The notes under the pieces are model-generated. The model was given only the letters and a program-made list of their open reading frames with translations. It did not search any database and had not been told where the DNA came from. The position numbers and the translations under genes were made by a program. Shown here in pieces: positions 11,495 to 21,739 of a stretch of DNA of 49,310 nucleotides (position 1 is the first letter of the stretch; each line of letters begins with the position of its first letter). This DNA comes from Blumeriella jaapii (Eukaryota > Ascomycota > Leotiomycetes > Helotiales > Drepanopezizaceae), in the NCBI GenBank assembly GCA_009599575.1, contig VWND01000054.1, positions 1 through 49,310 on the forward strand. The letters are read 5' to 3'.

Positions 11495-12718
11495 ATGGAT
11501 TCAGGCTCTACTATTTTAATTAAAAACATCGATATAGCTTCTTTCACACCCAAAAAAGATCGTCCGCGTAATTCCACGCGACTAATTAGCTTAGCTCCTT
11601 AGACTTCCAATCTTCGGCGCTTGCGTAATCGAAATTTTGCAAAATTTATTTTGCGCAATTAATCGGCTTTTTCGGCCAATTCGTTTTTTTTTGACCTTTT
11701 CGAAAAAAGCGACCTTTTCGATATTTCGTTTTTAAACGGTCTTTTCGAAGATCCATATTTATCTGGCCTCGAAAATGCCGATATAGCGCCTGGAAGTAGG
11801 GAAAACGCTGCTGGCGGTAAAAAAGCTATTGGCGATAATCTCGGTTTTAATAATACTCCCGGAAAAAAAAGGCAGAATATTAGCGCCCTTGGAAAAAAAG
11901 CGCCCGGAGATTATCAAAGCGAAAAGACTGAAAGTAAAAATAACGACGATAATCGTTTTTTAAAACGCGCTCGCACTAAGATTAAAAAGCCTGCCATTCC
12001 TGGGCCTTCCAATCCTACTTTTTATATAACCTATATTATTCGCGAAGCAACTGGAAACCTAAACTACGACTGCCTGTCGAATTTAGCTAAAGCTCGTTGC
12101 TATCGATGCCACGCAATCAGCACGTCGTATATTTCGGCCGACGCGAACGTTTTGGCTGCGTAATCTTCCGTTTTCAAAACTCGGATTAACAAAATCATTA
12201 AAGCGGTCAGTTTTATCGAAAAACTCTGTCGTTTCTGCTAATCGATTTCTAAAATATAACGGTTATTTTCTATCTTACGATTAAAGCGGCTTTAAAAATG
12301 CAAAAAAATAAGCCTTCAAATCGATCGTAATTCAAAAGCAAAACTAATAATCACAAAGCGTATTATTAACGCGAAGCTCGCCGCGGCTCGTAAAGTTCCT
12401 CAGCCTTCTGCTTCTCGAATGGAAACTTTTACGCCTGCTCCACGTGCTAACGGAATAAGGCCTGGCCACGACCCACCAAAAAATACTCCCGTTCCTAAAA
12501 ATCCAAAAAGGAATCTCGCGGCGACCCTTCTGCCAAACGTCTCTAGTCTTCAGCCTGATAAAGCTTCGCAAAAAAAAAGAAATACTCCGGCTACACAGCC
12601 GGCGGCAGCTGTTTCTAGAAGGTCTATCGAAAGGTTTATTTCAAGTCTGATTATCGCGAAGCGTCGAGCGCGGATTATTATTTTAGCGAATTATATTTTT
12701 AACTTTTTGCAAAGCTAA
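11495..12718 (+). pseudogene. Antisense frame of Copia family, 408 codons, unknown protein
   Basis: Seen: from ATG 11495 to TAA 12716-12718 a single frame runs with six internal stops, all TAA or TAG at places where CAA/CAG is one C-to-T change away, and no TGA. The stretch before it (11277-11494) holds only short leader sequence next to the LTR. The protein starts MDSGSTILIKNIDIAS, has a Gly/Lys-rich middle, a C-x2-C motif (ARCYRC, about 12,088-12,110) and a Pro/Ala-rich C-terminal third (12419-12718 fully open). It lies between the end of RNase H and the 3' LTR, opposite to pol. I do not recognise it. The C-x2-C part loosely recalls short Cys motifs in fungal repeat-encoded proteins, which is weak. 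The minus strand also has a 75-codon open stretch here, judged a shadow. Confidence 0.6.
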
Positions 12719-12759
12719 GCGGTCTGGTTTTAAGTTTCTGGGTTTGCGAAAAGTTCGGA

Positions 12760-14470
12760 TTTCTTTTATTTAAAAAATGGTTTTTGCTATGTTTTAAATT
12801 TTAATAAAAATCTGTTTAAATAAATATACGCCTGTAAAATGCAAGCTTTTCAGCTCGATTAATCGAGCTTTTCGATAAAGTTCCGAAAATCCCGTAGATT
12901 GAAAAGTTTAACGAAACTTTCGTGCTTTTGTCGAGTCAAATTTTTAATAAAACCGTTTGCGTATATTTTATTTATTAAAAAATATATAATTTTAAATTTT
13001 CTATTTTAATACTCCTAGCGAATTCATATATTACTTATATCGACGTGGCGAAGCTTCGTAAAAATTCTTTTTTTATTTTTTACGATTAATTTGATCGTTT
13101 GCTAATTATCGTAATATACGTTCCATTAAAAACAACGTCGAATCGAAACTTTTTGAAAAAACGTTAAAATGCTATTATTTTTTTTACGATCGTTATACAA
13201 ACAAATAGCTCCGCTTTAATAAAAAAAATAGTAATTATGTTTTGTCGTACAACCTTCCATAAAATAGCATTTCCGAAAAAAAAAAAAATATACTTCTGAA
13301 AGAATTTCCGAATTTCTAGGTCGTCGGCGAAAAAAGCGTCGGTGGAAATTATTAATTGGTTCTTCCGCTCCTTCCGACTGTAAACGATTCCTAGGAATTT
13401 CGTTTCATAAAAATATCGAAGCGTTTAATTAGCTGCTTCGAAATATTAAAAACTTAAATTAATAAAAAAATAAAAAAGCTGAAAAGCTGCGAAGGCCACG
13501 TCGGGTCGAAGCATAATAATCGTATACAAAATTAAACCGATCTTTTCTTAATATTTTTTAATCTGCGAAAGCGTAGCTACGCCTGGGTTTTTAATAAATT
13601 CGCAGATTAAAAAAAGCGTGCTTGGAAAGCGTCTTTTGCATATATTAAATTTCGTAGCGATTTTTTCGATATACGAGTCGTAAAGCAAAAAGACTTTTTT
13701 CTTTTATTTATTTCGTAAAATACGGATTCCGAAAAAGTAATCCAAATCTTTTATGCTTATAAACTCGTAGGTTTTTTTCAGACCGAAAATAATTTCGTCG
13801 GCTTTTAACAAATAAAAGGCGTAATATAAAACTTAAATATCGTCGACGTAAAACGCCACGTATACGCTCCGCACTTCGTTAACAAATATACAAAGCTTTT
13901 CGCCTATTGGTTCGAGTTTCAACTTTCTTAAAATATTAGCAAATTCGCCGTATTATAAAGTTAAAAAGTCCTTTAACTTATACAAAACTCGATTTAGCTA
14001 TATTATTATATTTGGTTGTTTAAATTTATTAGGCAGATAGCACGTAACTGGCTTATTCCTGAAGTTTCGTTTTACATTAACGAAAATATTAATTATATCG
14101 AATTGCTTAATTTCCAAATCGAAATAGGCCGTCAGCGCTATAACCGTTCGGAAAAAACGGGCTGCGAATATAACTGCGTATATAAAAAAAATTAAAGCTT
14201 CGTTTTAAAAGTCTTTTTTTTACGACTAGTTTCGATCTGCACCGCTGCAATTCGCTTAAGCTGTTCGTTTTATATATAAAAACTTATTTAAATAAAATAA
14301 GCTTTATAGTTTTATTCCTTTTAATAATTTTCTAGCATTTTCTAGTCTCTAAGTTTTTAATCTCGATTTTTGCTTCTTTTCTAAATTGCTTTTCTATTTA
14401 ATAGTTTTTTAACTCGTTTCAGTTTTTTAAAGCTTTCGAAAGGTTATTCCGATATTGTTTTTGATCGAAA
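12760..14470 (-). pseudogene. Copia-2 reverse transcriptase and RNase H, complete domain order
   Basis: Reading down from 14470: RT start matching the ALKN/KWVF block (about 14,250-14,440), FDLEI-type block, unbroken Gypsy-1 target site near 14,060, then F-Y-V-D-D-I intact at 13853-13836, DSYIEKIATKF near 13,660, LRPDVAFAAFQ near 13,490, RNase H with TDAFFADD near 13,350 and WKVVRQN near 13,240, and KAELF at 13,200. The C-terminal RNase H part goes on to about 12,760 with LRHVDI and a TRQKHE segment (family KPLPRxKFE). All domains are present, but several TAA stops remain. RT copies element RNA; RNase H removes it. Confidence 0.87.
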
Positions 14471-16960
14471 AATTAAATGTTTCTTATCGATTCTTTTTTC
14501 ATCGAAATCGCTATTATTGCGTAAACAATCTAAAAGTTTTTTTTATCTATTTAAATCGGCTCGTTTATTTAAAACGTATAAACGAATTTGTCGATTTGTT
14601 ATTTAATAAATAAAGCTATTAATTAAAAGATTTCGTATACCGTAGCGTATATTTCCGGTTTATTCGGCCAATGTAAAATAGAATTTGTACGATTTCGTTT
14701 GGCAATCTCTAGAATCAGCTGTTTTTTATCGTTTATCGGAAACTTCGATTTGTTTCTTTTATTTCTTCTGAATGGTGTTTTCTTTTTAGTAATTAATTTT
14801 AAAAAAGCTTCCAAAAGCAATCGTTCAAATGGCTGTTTTATTTTAAATCGATTTAACGCTTAATTTGCCGGGCGATAATTTTTTAATTATAATTTAAAAA
14901 GTTGAATTGCGCGCTTTCTTATATAAGGCTATTTCTATATCCGCGCCGGAAAACCTTTTAAAACTTTGCTCTGTTTTATCCTGTCTTGCAATAATAAGCT
15001 TTGTTAGTCTGTTATTCTTTTTTAAACTTTTATAATTTTCTAACGCTTTTATCGCGTCGGTCAAAATGTTTCGGATATGTTTTGCATACTTTCGATTAAT
15101 AATTAATTTTAAAAATTAAAACTGGTCGGTAGTAGTTTTATCGAAAAAGCTTTTATAAAAGATTATTATTTTCGAGTTTTAAACGTTTGAATCGACCGTA
15201 GAAAAAGGCTCGATTATCTCGACTTTTATTGGATTTTCCATTTCCGAGGATTTGATCTTATCTTCTAAAATATTTAAATCCATTGGTATTAAAATGTTTT
15301 TCTTTTTCATCGTAAGCTTTAGAAATCCATTAAAAGGGCCTGAAATCGGTCCTGGTTCTGATAGCGGCTCCGATAAAAAAAAATCTTCATTCCTTTTTGT
15401 AAAATCTAGAAATTGCTCGTTTTGTAATAATAGCTTTTTTTTTGTATTACCCCTCTCCTAGCATATCGAGTTTTGCTGGTTTGCGCCGCTATTAAAACCG
15501 CCCGCTAATATTTGATACTTAGCGTTCTGAGCTTTTTCGTTTTCCGCGTTTTCGATAAACTCTACGGTTTTTTAAAGCTTTAGTTTAGTTATAGGATTTG
15601 GACTTTCAGCTTTCGAAAAATAGAATTTAAACTCGTTAAACATTACGTTTCGGCTCGTAATTATACGCATCAGCTAAAGCATTCAGATTTTGTAAATATT
15701 AAAAGCGTTATATTTAACCAAATATTCGATATGTCCTTTCGGAAAAATCTTAAATTCTCTTTTGTGTTTTATGGCCTTCCGATCTTTTATTATTAAATAC
15801 GCACGAGCTTCGTACGCATAAATTTTGCTCCAGTCTGGTCTAAAATCGGCCGTACGCGCTTTTATAATAACAAGGTCGTAATACCGAAAATATTGCTTAA
15901 ATCAATTATGCAAAACTTTATTTAAAAATTTAAATTGTTTTTTCGCAAGCGGCGATATATTATACAAATGCGCTGCTGCTTCTATCGTTTCGGACCAAAA
16001 AAAAATTGAAAATCCCGCCTTAATTTTTATTTTTATCGAACGCTTAATTACTTTTTTCTCTGTTCGTTCGATCGAGCCGTTTAGCTGATGCACGTAAGGT
16101 AGAATCAATTTCAAATCGATATTTTCGCGCTCCGCCCATTTTTAATACTCCGAAATAATATTTTCTTATTTTAAAATTACCGACGATTCGTTATCTTATC
16201 GAATTTTGCAAATGAAAAGGTTGTATTAGCGTTTTATTTATGCGTCGAACGTCTGAAAACGGTTCAGAACGATTTTTATATCTTTCGTTCTGATAGCGAA
16301 GGCCCAAATCTTTCTATTGTATTCGTTTTTTATTAAAAATATTTACGTCGAGCCGTTTATAAACTTTTCTACGACTTTTAAAATAGTCGTAAAAGTCCTA
16401 GCCGATGCGAAAAAAAAAAGCTTAAAAGATTTGTTTTTTAATATTACTCTTGAAATTATCTGCTTTAAATGCGTAATAGCACATTTCTTGCATTTTACTT
16501 TGGTTAAGCCTTTGATTTTTATTCTACGAATGTTTTCGACCAGCTTTTCGAGCGCGTTTTTATTTAAATAGTCCGAACGAAAATGCTATAAGCGCGCATC
16601 GTTATTCCGATCGTACGTAAACACGTTGCTTTTTTTAAATTTATAACGCGTACGACGTTTCGAAATTGTATAAATTATTAGACCGAGCGAATCACGTTTT
16701 AAAAAATTCAAATTATTACGTAGAAAATGCGAACAAAAAAAGTAATTGATTTTGATATATTCAAACATACAAAAATCGGCGATCGTTTGACATTAACGTT
16801 TCAAAATAAAGCTTTTAAAGTTTCCAGAACAAAAAGTATTATCCGACCTTTAAAACTAATAACCTTTTTTAATCAAAAGACTAGCGGAAATAATATTAAT
16901 AATAAAATCTAAAACGAACGCTACGTTGTTAAAAATCATATTTTAAAACTTTTTATTTTT
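14471..16960 (-). pseudogene. Copia-2 integrase and linker to RT
   Basis: In coding order: pre-integrase zinc region (about 16,640-16,440) with C-x2-C (KCKKC) and NALEKLV; integrase core (16,440-15,890) with IFLIKNEYN, the DNES block (second catalytic Asp kept), and an open 70-residue piece (16114-15902) holding the VHQLNGSIERTEK motif and its catalytic Glu, then FFWSETIEAAAHLYNISP. The post-core segment (15,890-15,500) has GHI.YLVKYNAFNIYKI. A variable linker fills 15,500-14,471, including an open piece at 14820-14623. Frame changes between 17005 and 16768 and again further on suggest indels in homopolymer runs. Confidence 0.83.
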
Positions 16961-18609
16961 TTTGCGAAAAGCTTTTTTTATCAAACGACTTTTTTTCCCG
17001 ACGATTAAAAGATTTTGTGTATTTGTATAAACGCTGTTAATAGAATTATTAACCTTTTTATAAAATCCTTCGATAAAAAAGTTTTTTTGTCGTTTATTAA
17101 ATGGATTTTAAAGCAATTGTTAAAAAAGGTACTTTTATTCAAAAAGTGATACTGACCAAGCTTTAAAGCCAAAACGTTAATTTCGAAATGCTTTTTAATC
17201 GCATCAAAGCAAAAAAAACAAAAAGTTACGATAAAAGATTTCTTTTGGTCGTTCTTAGAAATTGATTTTGAAATCTGTTTTGGCTTGGTTATTAAAACTT
17301 TAAAGATTTTGTTAATTGCGACCATTTGGATACTTTTTTTATTTAAAGCCTTTAAGGCCTTTTTGTAATTAAAAAACAGCTCTTTTCGCATTTCAGCGAT
17401 TTTCTGCCTATTTAAAAAATTAAAAAAAATCTTTTTTTTACGACGACTATTTATTGCGTACAAAAGCTTTTTATAATCGGTTAAAAGATAAAAATAGCGC
17501 TTTTTGGAAATGTCGCATAAGCAGTTATACCTCTTTTCTTTTTTCTTTTTGCCTTTTTCTTCTTTTTTTTTACGATTTTTCGAAATATCGTTGTTTTCAA
17601 AATCGAAAAGGAAAATGGCGAAAACTCCGACTTTTCGGCCTGAATTATCGAATCTTCGGTTGTTTTCAAAAAAAAAAACTATAAAGCTCAATTCGATTAG
17701 AATTTTTTTTATAGGAAGGCCGGCAAATTCGTTTTTCAGATATTCAGCCTTTTTGCCGTTCGTCCATTATAAATTAATATATACGGCGACTGCGTCGAAA
17801 AAATCGATGGCAGCGTAACGACCATCCATATCAGAAATCTTATATTCGACAGCTGCTTTATAAGCGGTCTGCCATTTTTTCATTCATTCGATGATATTTA
17901 CTTTTTCGCTGTACGCTTTGCGGAAAATGTTTCTATAATCAGATCTGACGAAGCTAACCACGGAAAAATATGCAGAAGCAATATTCTTTTTCAAAATACG
18001 AACGAATATTTAGAATAATTTTTGCTTCTTTTTATAATATAAATCCTTAACTTTCCGCATATTCTTATTTATTAATTCATTTTTTTATAGATTAATATAA
18101 AAAGTAGCGTACGCTTTTTTATTATTAATAGCGTTAATTTCCGATTAAGCAATTATAAAATTTATCAAACTAGTTTTCACAGTTGAAAAGACTTAATCGA
18201 GCAACTTTTGGTAGGTAATAATATACTTCTGCCATTTCTTAAGCTTTTTTAAATGATTTTTCGAAAAATAATCGATTTTATTTTTTAAATCGTCGAAAAT
18301 TAAATTAGCTGGTCGAAGTTTGTCGAAAGAGTTATTAATCGTAACGGCGGCCTTTTTTGCCTCGGTTATGCTATTGTATTCGGCGTATTTTCGATCGTAG
18401 TCTGCTTAGCGCTTTTTGTTTCTTTAATCGATAAATTAGTAAAACGATTATTCTTATAATCGTTTATTAATAAAAAAGCGAAATGAAAAGTCAGGATCGG
18501 TGTAATCGAGAGGAAAAATCCCTGATCGGTGAAATTTATACGCTTCCAACCAAAAGATCTACGATTTTGAGTCGTGAAGAAAAACCTTTTTTTTCGTAAA
18601 AGCCGACAT
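16961..18609 (-). pseudogene. Copia-2 gag (N-terminal part of polyprotein)
   Basis: An ATG at 18609-18607 opens MSAFTKKKVFLHDS, followed by a W-rich pattern (IFWLEAYKFH) and a DYTDPDF segment, like the N-terminal nucleocapsid regions of fungal copia gags. The same frame reaches the 228-codon open stretch 17691-17005 (918 bases, a multiple of three). That stretch has a lysine-rich tract and FENNDIS shared with Copia-1. Gag would form the particle. Stops between 18,600 and 17,700 are TAA/TAG. The start is chosen because it is the first ATG after the primer-binding site that is in frame; about 260 bases (18610-18869) form the leader with no other feature seen. Confidence 0.72.
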
Positions 18610-18869
18610 ATTGTTTTCGTTATAAAAGGTCGATTGATTTAATTGAAAAAAATAAAAAAATAAAAATAAAATTTGTAAATTAAAAAAATCGAAGAATTAA
18701 TGCTTCCCGCACTTTCAATAGCCTTTTATCGATTCGTAGCTTTTTGCCAAATAAAAAAAACTTTGCAAAATATAACCTTTCACGAATATCTTTTAATAAT
18801 TCGAATAGATTGACCGGTAAAGGCTCCCAACGAGTCTTCTAGCGTATGCATTGCAAAAAAAAGCTTATT

Positions 18870-18891
18870 AATTGGCTCCGGGGCTCATAAT
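18870..18891 (-). other. Copia-2 primer-binding site, likely initiator tRNA-Met anticodon arm
   Basis: Directly next to the 5' LTR the plus strand reads GGCTCCGGGGCTCATAAT. The core GGGCTCATAA equals the anticodon stem-loop of eukaryotic initiator tRNA-Met (anticodon CAU). Known: Drosophila copia and relatives prime from a half-molecule of initiator tRNA-Met cut in the anticodon loop, so their site pairs with this inner region and not with the CCA end. The stretch escaped most RIP, keeping several C and G outside CpG. Confidence 0.72.
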
Positions 18892-19193
18892 TGTCGTGTA
18901 TAGCCGAATAGTCGGTAAAAACCCTCACCGAAGGCTGGGACGAATAAATTGTATACAGTAAAATGTTACTTATATTATTCTAAGTCTGACTGGCGAATTC
19001 TCCGCAAAAAACGAAAGGTTCGGGCTCGCTTAGTCAGTCGGTCGGAAAAACTAGTTTCCGAAAAGGCTCGTTATCACGTGACTACGAGCCTTTCCGAGCT
19101 CCAGGAACATCTAACTACTGAAAGCGTACAGAAAGAATGAATCTGGAACAAAAGAAATAAGAGAAAATAAAGGAATATAAATATAGCGCAACA
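18892..19193 (-). repeat. Copia-2 5' LTR, 302 bp
   Basis: Same length and orientation as 10975-11276, reading TGTCGTGTATAGCC ... GCGCAACA on the plus strand. The promoter of the element should lie here. Confidence 0.94.
19062..19093. promoter_or_regulatory. Dyad around TCACGTGA in the Copia-2 5' LTR
   Basis: Perfect 10-bp arms AAAGGCTCGT and ACGAGCCTTT surround a spacer containing the palindrome TCACGTGA. This is the least mutated of the three copies. Confidence 0.62.
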
Positions 19194-19198
19194 TATAA
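19194..19198 (+). repeat. Right TSD of Copia-2 (TATAA)
   Basis: A perfect match to 10970-10974. Confidence 0.92.
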
Positions 19199-19620
19199 CG
19201 ATCGTAAAAAAAATAATAGTATTTTAACGTTTTTTTAAAAAGCTTCGATTCGATATTGTTTTTAAATAAAACGTATATTGCGATAATTAGCAAACGATTA
19301 AATTAATCGTAAAAAACAAAAAAAGAATTTCTACGAAGCTTCGTTACGTCGATATAAGCAATATATAAATTCGCTAAAAATATTAAAATAAAAAATTCAA
19401 AATCATATATTTTTTAATAAATAAAATGCACGCAAACGGTTTTATTAAAAATTTAATTCGATAAAAGCACGAAAGTTTCGTTAAACTTTTTAATTTACGG
19501 GATTTTCGGAATTTTATCGAAAAGTTCGACCAATCGAATTGAAAAGCTTGTATTTTGCAGGCGTATATTTATTTAAACAGATTTTTATTAAAACTTAAAA
19601 TATAGCAAAAACCATTTTCT
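19194..19620 (+). pseudogene. Copia-1 RNase H C-terminal part
   Basis: Opens with the right TATAA duplication of Copia-2 (19194-19198) and continues the RNase H broken at 10974. Readable blocks include TKLRHVDI and RQKHESFVKLFNL, matching the copia KHIDIRYHxIRE and LTKPLPRxKFE regions. The end of pol lies near 19,620; a short spacer separates it from the end of the antisense frame at 19652. Confidence 0.82.
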
Positions 19621-19651
19621 AAGCAAATCCAAAAACCCAAAACCAGACCGC

Positions 19652-20236
19652 TTAGCTTTGCAAAAGATTAAAAATATAATTCGCTAAAATAATAATCCGC
19701 GTCCGACGCTTCGCGATAATCAGATTTAAAATAAACTCTCCGATAAGTTTTTTAAAAACAGCTGCCGCCGGCTATATAATCGGAATATTTTTTTTTTTTT
19801 TGCGAAGCTTTATTAGGTTAAAAACCAGAAACGTTTGGCAGAAAAATCGCCGCGAGATTTTTTTCTAAACTTTCAAAAACGAAAGCATTCGCTAATAAAT
19901 CGTGGCCAGATTTTATTCCGCTAGCACGTAAAGCAAAAACAAAAGTTTTTATTCGAAAAGCAAAAGTTTAAAAAATCTTACGAACCGCGGCGAATTTCGC
20001 GTTAATAATACGCTTTATATTTATTAGTTTTGCTTTTAAATTACGATCGATTTAAAAGCTTACTTTTTTACATTTTTAAAGCCGTTTTAATCGTAAAATA
20101 AAAAATAACCGTTATATTTTAAAAATCGATTAATAGAAACAATAGAATTTTTCGATAAAACTAACCGCTTTAATAATTTTATTAATTCGAGCTTTGAAAA
20201 CGGAAAACCACGCAATTAAAACGTTCGCGTCGGCCG
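19652..20236 (-). pseudogene. Copia-1 antisense frame, C-terminal half
   Basis: Counterpart of 12125-12718 of Copia-2, on the minus strand, ending at TAA 19654-19652. It is cut at 20236 by Gypsy-3a; the N-terminal half is at 40896-41538. It carries additional RIP changes relative to Copia-2. Confidence 0.6.
20232..20236 (+). repeat. Left TSD of Gypsy-3a (GGCCG)
   Basis: A perfect match to 40896-40900. Copia-2 has the unbroken site near 12,140. Confidence 0.93.
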
Positions 20237-20650
20237 TGTAAGGATTGAAAGGCAGGGAAATACTAGTTCAGACAATAGAGCTTAAATAAGATTGGGTTGA
20301 TAGTCAGACTGATTTCTACTTTTTATATTTTTAGTAAAAGGCGTGTATAAATACAAAAGAAGGGGTGAAGCCCTCGAAAAAAGTATTTCTCAGAAAACCA
20401 GGCGAATTTTATTTAGTATGCTTTTCCAGCTTTTATTCCGACCTTTTTTTAATTTTTTTTAATATAATTTTAATAACTGGTTTTTTAGCAATTATTTTTA
20501 TAAAATGTTTTATTTAAATATTATTTCCAACTTTTATAATACTATCCGGCTTTTACGGCCTATTCGCAGAAAATATTATTCGAAAATTAATAAAAAGCAG
20601 AAGGTTTTGGCGGATTATTTGATTTATATACGTGATATTAATTTTTGATA
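20237..20650 (-). repeat. Gypsy-3a 3' LTR, 414 bp
   Basis: Plus-strand start TGTAAGGATTGAAAGG. Same length as 40482-40895. The TG..CA end at 20650 is mutated to TTGATA. Confidence 0.92.
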
Positions 20651-20906
20651 TTACTTTTTTTTTTAAGCCTTTGGTTTCTAAAAGCGATTAATTTTTTTGT
20701 ACGTATATTTCCGTATATAACGTGCGTTACGCTTTCGAAATAACGTGCAGTTTTTTCCGTTTTTAGCCGTGAATTGTAACTGGTTCGTTCGCTTTCGGTC
20801 GTGAATTATAGCTGTTTTGCTGTTTTGTTTTTTTTGTTTTCGATAGCGCTCGCATTTTCGTTTGAAAAAAACCTTTTTTTTTAAAATAGCCGCTATTTTT
20901 CTGCTT

Positions 20907-20942
<36 letters not shown>

Positions 20943-21137
20943 CGTTAGCTTTTTTTTTATTTTAATTAATTACTTTTCGCCGCGTTCGCCGCGAACTTTT
21001 AAAATACTTTTGATTTTTATTTGCTTTCGATATGCCCGTCTGATTTTACGCGAAAGTATTATAACGGTTTTTTTGCTTTTTTGCGTTTTCGAACTTTTTA
21101 GCGTAAAATATAACCGCTGCAAAACTTCGTATATTTA
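20651..21137. other. Gypsy-3a region between antisense frame and 3' LTR
   Basis: No frame was recognised. It holds a T-rich stretch next to the LTR (purine-rich on the coding strand, fitting a degraded polypurine tract), two short imperfect direct repeats of a TCGTGAATT unit (about 20,768 and 20,801), and a T run. The matching Gypsy-3b stretch is 24534-25017. Confidence 0.5.
20910..20942 (-). repeat. 33-bp T tract (A tract in element sense)
   Basis: An unbroken T33. The Gypsy-3b copy at 24792-24824 is also exactly 33 T. Confidence 0.85.
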
Positions 21138-21659
21138 ATGCTTTTCTGTAAATTTTTTAAATTTTTATTCGGATTCGTTTTTAATTAACTATAAGTTTTT
21201 GCCGCGCGCGCTATCGAAGCGCAAATCTTTTTCGCGGGCCTTAACGATTTTATAAATCGTTTCGATGCTGCTACCGCCGCTGCCGCTTTTTTTTTTTTTG
21301 CTGCCGAAGCTAAAGCTTTTATTAAAACTTTTATCGATTTTATTATTTACGACGCTTATATAAGTCGTTTAAAAAAAAATAACGTTTCGGCTTTTATAAT
21401 AGTCGGAAGTCGTGCGAATCGCGCCGCGGCTCGGGCTGCCGCTGTTTTGGAGGCCTTGGCTGCGCCGGCCCCCCCATCTAATAACGCCAATATAAAACGT
21501 ATTCTCCGACGTTTTAAAAACGTCGCTCGGACCCATTCTGACCAGTTGGATTAAATTCTGGATTTCTACGAAAATATCGTAGCTGTAATTCAGGATTCGA
21601 CTACGGCTATTGTAAAAGTTTTAATTGGAATAAATCGAATATTTTACGAATTCGTTTAA
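21138..21659 (+). pseudogene. Antisense frame of Gypsy-3a, 174 codons, unknown protein
   Basis: ATG 21138 to TAA 21657-21659 in one frame, with three internal stops, all TAA. It is Ala-rich: an ATAAAA run followed by a short Phe run, then SRANRAAARAAAVLEALAAPAPP near 21,410-21,475 is the clearest part (quoted here only in part: RANRAAARAAAV). After that come IKRILRRFKNV and ILDFYENIVAVIQDST, like helical coiled or amphipathic segments. The GC content is higher than around it. It lies after the chromodomain and before the 3' LTR, opposite to pol. The Gypsy-3b copy keeps the frame despite a 48-bp length difference. I do not recognise the protein. Confidence 0.58.
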
Positions 21660-21739
21660 TATTAATTTTTTTTAATTTACCGCTGCTTTTAAATCTGAAA
21701 AAAATAACGATAAAAATAAAAAAAAAAAATAACGATAAT

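Larger units (their letters stand above)
10975..19193 (-). mobile_element. Copia-2, full-length Ty1/copia element, 8,219 bp, inserted in Copia-1
   Basis: Two 302-bp LTRs (10975-11276 as 3' LTR, 18892-19193 as 5' LTR) in the same orientation and a perfect TATAA duplication. Internal order on the minus strand: primer-binding site, gag, integrase, RT, RNase H, then a plus-strand antisense frame before the 3' LTR. It is the same family as its host Copia-1, in opposite orientation, so the two together make a large inverted repeat. It is the best reference copy of this family in the window. Confidence 0.95.

Noticed and set aside
12344..12571. Minus-strand 75-codon frame inside the Copia antisense region
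   Set aside because: It overlaps the longer plus-strand frame, which has a consistent 408-codon extent and RIP-type stops; the minus frame is only locally open.
17454..17818. Overlapping plus-strand open frames opposite Copia-2 gag
   Set aside because: They mirror the lysine-rich gag segment on the minus strand and have no counterpart in Copia-1.
18870..18891. Fragment of a tRNA gene
   Set aside because: Only the anticodon-arm sequence is present and it touches the LTR end, which is where a primer-binding site belongs.
20910..20942. Poly-T as a transcription terminator
   Set aside because: The tract is a repeat inside a Pol II retroelement, present in both copies far from any Pol III gene.
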